A DNA stretch of 12,427 bases from Candidatus Muiribacterium halophilum (GTDB taxonomy: Bacteria; Muiribacteriota; Muiribacteriia; Muiribacteriales; Muiribacteriaceae), in contig JALOAD010000075.1 of the NCBI GenBank assembly GCA_023228995.1, positions 1-12,427 of the forward strand, in the 5' to 3' direction. A model generated the notes under the pieces. The model saw nothing but the letters and a program-made list of their open reading frames with translations, was not told where the DNA came from and did no database searches. A program made the translations under genes and the position numbers. Positions 1 to 4,274 of this stretch are shown piece by piece. Within the stretch, counting starts at the first letter, position 1, and each line of letters opens with the position of its first letter.

Positions 1-50
1 TTACTAACGAGCGAAGCGAGTGCTAACTGTATTTACCACTTTACTGTTTG

Positions 51-131
51 CAGGGTTTTGTTTTTAACCCTCAACTTCTTAAACTCACTAACTTTATTTA
101 TTGTTGTCTATTCTGAGCCGGGATCTGTTTT
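51..131. repeat. Dispersed intergenic element, copy A
   Basis: No gene is visible in 1-133. The stretch 51-131 closely matches 3573-3664 in the same orientation. Shared blocks are the CCCTCAACTYCTTAAACTCW run (A at 68-87) and an 18-bp identical block TGAGCCGGGATCTGTTTT (114-131 here, 3646-3663 in copy B). Copy A also holds a 6-bp perfect hairpin, AGGGTT 52-57 with AACCCT 66-71. It lacks the left arm (ATCCCGG) of the hairpin seen in copy B, so it looks like a decayed or variant copy. It lies just past the 3' end of the feoA-like gene. It could act as a weak transcription end, but no T-run follows on the minus strand. Confidence 0.7.
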
Positions 132-133
132 TT

Positions 134-415
134 TCATTTAATTTCTGTTTTCAATTTACATTTTTTGAAAAATCCATCGCTGTTTTCTTTAATCTTAACA
201 AAAATCTTATCAGCCATTCCTCTTCCAATTGCAAATTTATCACCACATCTACATAAGATTATTTGATCATTATTGCTTCCATAACAAACTCTAAGCTCTG
301 TTCCGATAAATACTCCCATGTCGGCAAGTTTTTTTCTGTGAGTTCGCCCTGAATGAAATTCTGATATTTCAAAATCAGTTCCTGGTGGTACAACACTTAA
401 TGGTACAATGCTCAT
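134..415 (-). CDS. FeoA-family SH3-like protein
   Basis: A 93-residue cytosolic protein whose first ~75 residues match the FeoA fold. PLSVVPPGTDFEI opens the domain, the core KKLADMGVFIGTEL (28-41) corresponds to the family's RRLAEMGLTPGTEV, and AIGRGMADKIFV (62-73) closes it. FeoA is known as the small partner of the ferrous-iron transporter FeoB; similar SH3 domains also end DtxR-type repressors. The start ATG overlaps the stop of the upstream repressor gene as ATGA (412-415), with AGAGG at 423-427, so translation is probably coupled. No feoB is visible: downstream there are only 133 bases, holding a repeat. A CRC pair (C55, C57), a further C44 and a basic C-terminal tail with C86 extend beyond the usual ~75-residue domain. 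The fold is confident; a role in Fe(II) uptake or as a partner of the repressor is inference. Confidence 0.85.
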   Translation of the reverse strand: MSIVPLSVVPPGTDFEISEFHSGRTHRKKLADMGVFIGTELRVCYGSNNDQIILCRCGDKFAIGRGMADKIFVKIKENSDGFFKKCKLKTEIK

Positions 416-1101
416 TCTACAACCTCTGTTATAATAAATTCACCTAATTCTAAAGGAATATCTGTGATATAATCATTAAGTTTGACAGAAATGGAGTTTG
501 TGCTTTTTTTCACTATCTTAAATTCGAGTTTTGGTAAAACTCCTTTTTCTATTATTTTTCTTCTCTTAGATGGAATTCCTTCAATTTTTATTATAATCCC
601 ATGCTGAAATATTTCAAGTTCGTTTAATTTTTTAATTTTTGAAGATTTTTTAGCTTTAGTTTCTATTTTTTTGATTGAATTATAATGATTGTGAAATTCT
701 TTTAATGAAAACTCACTTTCTGTAATAGATTTTTTGAGAAAATTAGTGAATTTTACAAATCTATCAATAGTTTCATCTGATAAATGATGTTCTATATTAC
801 ATGCTTCAATTTCTGAGTTTGTTTTATCAAGTCCAAGAATTTCATTTAAAAAAGTATAGATAATTCTGTGTTTTATATAAATACTCCTTGCAATATCTTC
901 GCCTTTTTGTGTGAGTTTTATGCAACCATATTTTTCGTGAATTACAAAATTATCTTTTTCGAGAGTTCTAACAGCTCCAAGGGCTGAAGGAGCTTTTACA
1001 TTCATTTTTTTGGCTAACTTTTTAAGTCTTACAGTATCATCTTCAAGCATTATGACATAAATACTTTCAAGATAATCTTCAAGGCTTTTTGATAAATTCA
1101 T
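412..1101 (-). CDS. DtxR/MntR-family metal-dependent transcriptional repressor
   Basis: A 229-residue regulator with the full DtxR layout. A winged helix-turn-helix spans about 1-65 (SLEDYLESIYVI, then LAKKMNVKAPSALGAVRTLEKDNFV, then the wing GCIKLTQKGE). A metal-binding dimerisation domain follows at about 70-140 (KHRIIYTFLNEILGL and EACNIEHHLSDE), and a C-terminal FeoA/SH3-like domain at about 155-229 (LNELEIFQHG to FIITEVVE). Probable ligands are D9, E12, H78, C101, E104 and H105. D9 matches the Mn-sensor position (MntR D8) while C101 matches the Fe-sensor position (DtxR C102), so metal preference cannot be read off. The start immediately follows the stop of the upstream membrane-protein gene (TAA then ATG), with AGGAT at 1111-1115 as the likely ribosome site. 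It probably represses its own operon in response to Fe(II) or Mn(II). Family confident, metal unknown. Confidence 0.93.
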   Translation of the reverse strand: MNLSKSLEDYLESIYVIMLEDDTVRLKKLAKKMNVKAPSALGAVRTLEKDNFVIHEKYGCIKLTQKGEDIARSIYIKHRIIYTFLNEILGLDKTNSEIEACNIEHHLSDETIDRFVKFTNFLKKSITESEFSLKEFHNHYNSIKKIETKAKKSSKIKKLNELEIFQHGIIIKIEGIPSKRRKIIEKGVLPKLEFKIVKKSTNSISVKLNDYITDIPLELGEFIITEVVE

Positions 1102-1836
1102 TTAATTTCTATCCTGTAATTTGCTGAATAATCTTAAAATTTCAAGATAAAGCCATATTACTGCAACCATTAGTCCAAATGCAAGATACCATTCCATATT
1201 TTTGGAAAGTCCATGTTTTTCTGACTGAAATATAAAATGTACATTTGTAAGTATATTTGCTGAAGCTATAATTACTATAACTACACTAATAAGAATACCT
1301 AATGGAGAAGATGAAAATAAAAATGCAAAAGGCATTCCAAAAAATGAAAATAAAAAATTAAGAAGATAAACAAGACATAATGCTCCAGTTGCAACTTGTA
1401 CTCCTTTTATAAAAGAAGGACTTACTTTAAATATTCCCAATGAATAACCAGTAATTATAATTCCGACTACTGCAAATGTCATAAGTGATGCTTGAGTTAT
1501 TATTCCTGGATAAAATGAATTAAAATATAATGAAATATAAGAAATAAAAAAACCTTCTATTACTGCATAAACTGGTGCTAGAAAAGGTGCTGTATTTGGT
1601 TTGAAAATTATTATAAGTGATACTATAAAACCAGCAATTGCAGAAATTGTTATATAGGATGAGTTAAAAATTCCATTGTTAAAAAAATAATACCATGAAT
1701 AAAATGCTGTAGAAATAAGAAGTGCAAAAAGTATTAAAGCTTTATTAAAAGTACCTCTGACGCTTAAAGTATTTTCATAATTAGTATGTCCTTTTAATAA
1801 AGATTGACTAAATACAGGATTGCTACTACCAAACAT
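1102..1836 (-). CDS. Bax inhibitor-1/YccA-like seven-helix membrane protein
   Basis: A 244-residue hydrophobic protein of the bacterial Bax1-I/YccA-like branch. Recognisable family signatures are NPVF at the N-terminus (6-9), LSVRGTFNKA (24-33), the KPNTAPFLAPVYAVIEGFF block (79-97), GVQVATGALCLVYLLNF (145-161) and the C-terminal EWYLAFGLMVAVIWLYLE (215-232) followed by ILRLFSKL. About seven membrane segments are visible. Characterised relatives such as B. subtilis YetJ are pH-sensitive Ca2+ leak channels; the function of this branch is unproven. Odd point: the segment normally reading LDFDFIE reads LTNVHFIF here (196-203), so the usual acidic residues are N198, H200 and F203. GGAGG (1842-1846) sits 5 nt before the ATG. 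It is the first gene of an operon with the DtxR-type repressor and the FeoA-like gene, so it is probably expressed according to metal status. Confidence 0.92.
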   Translation of the reverse strand: MFGSSNPVFSQSLLKGHTNYENTLSVRGTFNKALILFALLISTAFYSWYYFFNNGIFNSSYITISAIAGFIVSLIIIFKPNTAPFLAPVYAVIEGFFISYISLYFNSFYPGIITQASLMTFAVVGIIITGYSLGIFKVSPSFIKGVQVATGALCLVYLLNFLFSFFGMPFAFLFSSSPLGILISVVIVIIASANILTNVHFIFQSEKHGLSKNMEWYLAFGLMVAVIWLYLEILRLFSKLQDRN

Positions 1837-1855
1837 AATTGCCTCCGATTCTTTA

Positions 1856-1871
1856 AATGAAATTTTTCATT
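1856..1871. promoter_or_regulatory. Candidate operator: perfect inverted repeat in the operon leader
   Basis: AATGAAATTTTTCATT has perfect 7-bp arms (1856-1862 and 1865-1871) around TT. It lies between the minus-strand -10 box (1890-1895) and the ribosome site of the Bax inhibitor-like gene, at about +12 to +27 of the predicted transcript. That is a suitable place for a repressor such as the DtxR-type protein encoded in the same operon. It does not match the classical DtxR or MntR boxes, so the assignment is inference. Confidence 0.35.
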
Positions 1872-1889
1872 CTATAATTAATTTTTTAC

Positions 1890-1918
1890 ATTATATACCA
1901 TTTTTTTAAAAAAATCAC
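1890..1918 (-). promoter_or_regulatory. Predicted promoter of the BI-1/dtxR/feoA operon
   Basis: Read on the minus strand, a perfect TATAAT lies at 1890-1895 and a weak -35 (GTGATT, 3 of 6 matches) at 1913-1918, with a 17-bp spacer. It is the best -10 upstream of the first operon gene. The weak -35 overlaps the A/T palindrome at 1900-1915. Confidence 0.5.
1900..1915. promoter_or_regulatory. 16-bp perfect A/T palindrome in the divergent region
   Basis: One A, seven T, seven A and one T form a perfect palindrome midway between the two divergent genes. It could be a bent-DNA or regulator site, or could end stray transcripts in either direction. In DNA this AT-rich it may also be chance. Confidence 0.3.
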
Positions 1919-1953
1919 CTTTAAACCTTAACCCATTAAACTGTTTCTTTATA

Positions 1954-1983
1954 ATGACAGTTTTATTATATTTATGATATAAT
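1954..1983 (+). promoter_or_regulatory. Predicted promoter of the FecR-domain gene
   Basis: The -35 box is ATGACA (1954-1959, 5 of 6 matches) and the -10 is a perfect TATAAT (1978-1983), with an 18-bp spacer and an extended TG at 1975-1976. A start about 7 bases later leaves a short AT-rich leader of roughly 27 nt ending in AGGAG (2007-2011), 5 nt before the ATG at 2017. Confidence 0.65.
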
Positions 1984-2016
1984 AAAATATATTTATTTTT
2001 TTATTTAGGAGTTTTT

Positions 2017-3321
2017 ATGAAGAAAATTTTTATTAGTTTTTTTGTTTTTATATCTATTCTAACCTGGTCTGATTCGATTATTGAATTTACTGGAAAAGTT
2101 GAGATTAGAAGAAGAGGAGATAATTTCTGGAAAAGTGTTGATAAAGTTGTCGATTTTAATAGAGGTGATTCAGTGAGAACTCTTGTTCTTTCAAGAGCTT
2201 CTATCAAACTTTATGATGGTTCTATAATTCGTATTGAACCTGAAACTGTTTTTGAAAGAATTAGTAGAAATTCTTATAAAATTAATGGTATGGGTAGTGT
2301 TAAAGCTGTTGATGTTACAAAAAGTGTTAGAATTGTATACGATAAAAATAGTTATATTGAATTTGAAGAAGGTGAATTTGTTTTAACATCAAATTCAAAT
2401 CTTATATGGGCAATTTCAAATAGAGGTGAATTTTGGGCTAAAGGTCCTTCGGGTAAAGTTAGAGTTCTTAGTAATTATCAGACAATTATTACTTTTGATA
2501 AAGGTCCGATTGAACCGTCTCCTAATTCTGATGATAAAAAGAAATTATTTCAAAAAGCTGATCTTTATCAAGAAGTAAAAGAAGAAGTTAAGGCTGATGA
2601 ATTATATAAAAATATGTCTTTTTTTATGAAAATAAAAGAACTTAAAATATGTAATAGATTGGTTGAAGAAAATTCTAAATTATTTATTAATAAAGATGAT
2701 CTAATTAGAGAACAAATCGAGGTGAAAGGTGAGCTTCATCATACTCATGCAAGAGATATTAAAAACATTATGATTTCAATTGATGGTGGAGAAAATTACA
2801 TTGAATGCGAAGGTGTAAATCCTTTTAGATATTATTTTAGACCCGAAAGAAATAAAACTTATGTGCTTAGAATTGTTGCAAAAGATTCTAGTGAAGCAAT
2901 TTCTGGCAATACTTTTTTTAATACTGAGGTTAAATATATTTCTGAGGATGACAAAGAACAGGTTGGTAGATATATTCAAGATCTTGTTGCTTATATAAAA
3001 AACGAAGAATATAGTGGTGTGATGGCTTATTTTGATGAAAGCGATTTTCATGGTGATATTTCAAAGATGAGTGATAAGATTATTGAGTTTTTTTATAAAT
3101 ATGATTATTTTTATTTTGATTATTCAGTTAGAAATTTTATTAGATTCGGCGATTCTGTTGAGATGGGTGTTGATTGGGAATATGATATAACTGATACAGA
3201 TACTGGGGCTAGAGAACAAAAAAAAGGTTTTACGCTCTTTAAATGGCAAAAAAACTTTGAAAATCGTTGGAGAATAGTTGATTTTATAGATGGAACACTG
3301 TTTGGGATTGGAAGAAGATAG
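2017..3321 (+). CDS. Exported FecR-domain protein with Ig-like and NTF2-like C-terminal parts
   Basis: A 434-residue protein with a Sec signal peptide (MKKIFISFFVFISILTWS, cleavage probably near residue 18). A FecR domain follows at about 24-165: TGKVEIRRRGDNFWKSV, then RGDSVRT, ASIKLYDGSIIRIEPET. Next come a charged helical linker (172-212), an Ig-like beta segment with ISIDGGENYIE and YVLRIVAKDSS (about 225-305), and a C-terminal NTF2/SnoaL-like region (about 309-428: YIQDLVAYIKNEEYSGVMAYFDE, then FTLFKWQKN and RWRIVDF). FecR was first described as an anti-sigma signal transducer, but exported FecR domains without a membrane anchor are common in other phyla and have unknown roles, so an iron function should not be assumed. 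AGGAG at 2007-2011 supports the start. The stop TAG (3319-3321) lies within the first unit of the downstream tandem repeat. It precedes the giant prepilin-like gene on the same strand but has its own promoter. Confidence 0.85.
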   Translation: MKKIFISFFVFISILTWSDSIIEFTGKVEIRRRGDNFWKSVDKVVDFNRGDSVRTLVLSRASIKLYDGSIIRIEPETVFERISRNSYKINGMGSVKAVDVTKSVRIVYDKNSYIEFEEGEFVLTSNSNLIWAISNRGEFWAKGPSGKVRVLSNYQTIITFDKGPIEPSPNSDDKKKLFQKADLYQEVKEEVKADELYKNMSFFMKIKELKICNRLVEENSKLFINKDDLIREQIEVKGELHHTHARDIKNIMISIDGGENYIECEGVNPFRYYFRPERNKTYVLRIVAKDSSEAISGNTFFNTEVKYISEDDKEQVGRYIQDLVAYIKNEEYSGVMAYFDESDFHGDISKMSDKIIEFFYKYDYFYFDYSVRNFIRFGDSVEMGVDWEYDITDTDTGAREQKKGFTLFKWQKNFENRWRIVDFIDGTLFGIGRR

Positions 3322-3547
3322 AGCGTTAGATGGCGAAGGGGTGAAACCGGGATACGGGAAAGCAGGAATAATGTTGAATGTCGAATTAAAAGCAAAAACG
3401 ATGAAACTGTGACAGATAGAGCGTTAGATGGCAAGGGGTGAAACCGGGATACGGGAAAGCAGGAATAATGTTGAATGTCGAATTAAAAGCAAAAACGATG
3501 AAACTGTGACAGATAGAGCGTTAGATGGCAAGGGGTGAAACCGGGAT
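3317..3547. repeat. Tandem ~97-bp direct repeats, 2.4 units
   Basis: Each unit begins GATAGAGCGTTAGATGGC and ends ATGAAACTGTGACA. Unit 1 is 3317-3414 (98 bp, one extra G after GATGGC), unit 2 is 3415-3511 (97 bp), and unit 3 starts at 3512 and loses identity after 3547. Apart from the one-base indel, units 1 and 2 look identical, which implies recent duplication. By count unit 2 is about 42% G+C, far above the surroundings. The stop codon of the preceding gene is formed by the first bases of unit 1. No reading frame, CRISPR-type alternation or integron attC partner site is seen. This and the following element fill the gap between the two large genes. Confidence 0.9.
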
Positions 3548-3566
3548 TCGGGATTCGGGGTTAGGG
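3532..3566 (+). other. G-quadruplex motif at the end of the repeat array
   Basis: Five G-tracts lie in a row on the plus strand: GGGG 3532-3535, GGG 3543-3545, GGG 3550-3552, GGGG 3557-3560 and GGG 3564-3566, separated by 7, 4, 4 and 3 bases. This satisfies the usual four-tract G3 rule with loops of 1-7. It is unexpected in such AT-rich DNA. The full motif exists only in unit 3, where GGGATTC is repeated; units 1 and 2 have three tracts. Confidence 0.7.
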
Positions 3567-3572
3567 AAAAAA

Positions 3573-3664
3573 CAGGGTCAGGATTTTATCCCTCAACTCC
3601 TTAAACTCTCTAACTATCTTTATTTCTGTCATCCCGGTGTGATTTTGAGCCGGGATCTGTTTTA
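3573..3664. repeat. Dispersed intergenic element, copy B
   Basis: Same element as 51-131, in the same orientation. It shares the CCCTCAACTCC and TTAAACTC run (about 3590-3615) and the identical 18-bp block at 3646-3663. It is more complete than copy A because it holds both arms of the ATCCCGG/CCGGGAT hairpin. Copies A and B bracket the four genes between them as direct repeats. Confidence 0.7.
3631..3663 (+). terminator. Hairpin with short T-run, possible terminator of the FecR-domain gene
   Basis: ATCCCGG (3631-3637) pairs perfectly with CCGGGAT (3650-3656) around a 12-base loop, followed by CTGTTTT (3657-3663). It lies after the FecR-domain gene and before the next promoter. The stem is short and the T-run weak, so it may simply be the conserved core of the dispersed element. 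Confidence 0.4.
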
Positions 3665-3686
3665 ATAATTGTTTTGCAGATTTTTA

Positions 3687-3716
3687 GTAACAAAAACATT
3701 AAAAATACAGTATAAT
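3687..3716 (+). promoter_or_regulatory. Predicted promoter of the giant prepilin-like gene
   Basis: A perfect TATAAT (3711-3716) has GTAACA (3687-3692, 4 of 6 matches to TTGACA) 18 bp upstream. Transcription from here would give an untranslated leader of about 190 nt before the ATG at 3915, long enough for a regulatory RNA. Confidence 0.55.
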
Positions 3717-3770
3717 TAATAATAGAGCAGTTTATTAGTTTGTGAGAAGAAGAAGCGTTGAGAGGTTGTA

Positions 3771-3901
3771 GGGTTTAGGGAAATAAAACCTATAACAGCA
3801 CTTAATAACTAGGTTGGCTTGCCAATCCACTAATAAGACTACAAAGTAGTCGCTAACCAACAAACTCATCATTTTATGATGTATTTGTGCTAAATGTTTT
3901 T
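3771..3901 (+). ncRNA. Structured 5' leader, riboswitch-like, class not recognised
   Basis: Several perfect or near-perfect hairpins lie between promoter and start codon: GGTTT 3772-3776 with AAACC 3786-3790; GGTTGG 3812-3817 with CCAATC 3822-3827; GACTAC 3837-3842 with GTAGTC 3846-3851 (AAA loop); and CATCAT 3867-3872 with ATGATG 3876-3881 (TTT loop). AGCAC 3797-3801 and GTGCT 3887-3891 could close the last three into a multibranch fold. Two alternative pairings compete: TAGGTT 3810-3815 with AACCTA 3787-3792, and GTTGG 3813-3817 with CCAAC 3857-3861. A T-run (3897-3901) and then the ribosome site follow. c-di-GMP riboswitches are known upstream of pilus genes elsewhere, but I could not match either class. 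Confidence 0.5.
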
Positions 3902-3903
3902 CT

Positions 3904-3909
3904 AGGAGG
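3904..3909 (+). promoter_or_regulatory. Strong ribosome binding site of the giant gene
   Basis: A perfect AGGAGG lies 5 nt before the ATG at 3915. It fixes this start, which is also the only one that places the prepilin leader at the N-terminus. It is 12 bases past the closing stem of the structured leader, so access to it could be controlled. Confidence 0.85.
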
Positions 3910-3914
3910 CTTTT

Positions 3915-4274
3915 ATGAAAAAGGGTTTTACTGTTGCAGAAATCCTTATTACTATAGCTCTTATTACTATTGTATCTGGTCCTCTTATTACTTCTTTTAT
4001 GGTTGGTCTTAAATCTACAGAACTTATGGAAAAAGATTTTAATATGGATACTCTTGCTCAAGAACTTATGCAAGAAGTTCTTGAAAAAGATTTTGAAGAT
4101 AAGAATTTTTATGGCAATATTGGAAAAGAAGAAGGTGAGTTAACAAGAAAAGATTTTAATGATATTGATGATTACGATGGTTATATTGAAGATTATGGCA
4201 ATATTTCAGATGTTACTGGTATTGTTAATAATGAATATGCAAATTATAAAAGATATGTTGAAATATATAATGGT
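3915..4274 (+). other. Prepilin signal and minor-pilin domain (residues 1-120 of the giant protein)
   Basis: The positively charged leader MKKG precedes FTVAEILITI, giving Gly at -1, Phe at +1 and Glu at +5, as prepilin peptidase and pilus assembly need. The helix continues amphipathically (LMEKDFNMDTLAQELMQEVL, 35-54). The acidic FNDIDDYDGY (81-90) matches the FDDVDDYDGW-type motif of MshD/PilV-like minor pilins. The N-terminal part is therefore an entire small pilin, not just an export signal. Confidence 0.8.

Noticed and set aside
1-50. Gene end or RNA in the first 50 bases (GCGAAGCGAG run)
   Set aside because: Only short direct repetition of CGAG/GCGA is seen, with no open frame or stable hairpin; too little sequence to judge.
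2776-3051. Minus-strand frames inside and at the end of the FecR-domain gene (also 2001-2207 and 3120-3434)
   Set aside because: They oppose a well-supported gene with signal peptide and domains; their proteins are low-complexity Ile/Phe/Ser-rich, with no recognised family.
3317-3547. Integron attC sites, because GCGTTAGATG in each unit fits the GTTRRRY core
   Set aside because: No matching RYYYAAC partner is found in the units, no imperfect palindrome joins unit ends, and no cassette-like genes or integrase lie nearby.
3317-3547. CRISPR array
   Set aside because: Whole ~97-bp units are the same throughout, with no short conserved repeats alternating with unique spacers, and no cas genes are visible.
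3797-3891. tRNA or tRNA-like gene suggested by a closing stem with three hairpins
   Set aside because: The closing stem has only 5 bp, the hairpins have 3-4 base loops, and there is no GGTTCRA T-loop or anticodon-loop geometry.
3915-4020. An ordinary Sec signal peptide or lipoprotein signal for the giant protein
   Set aside because: There is no AXA site or lipobox Cys after the hydrophobic stretch, whereas the Gly/Phe junction with Glu at +5 before the helix fits a prepilin signal exactly.
3735-4073. Minus-strand open frame of 112 codons over the leader and pilin start
   Set aside because: It is the complement of the structured leader and of the prepilin coding region, and its Lys/Ser/His-rich protein looks like an antisense artefact.
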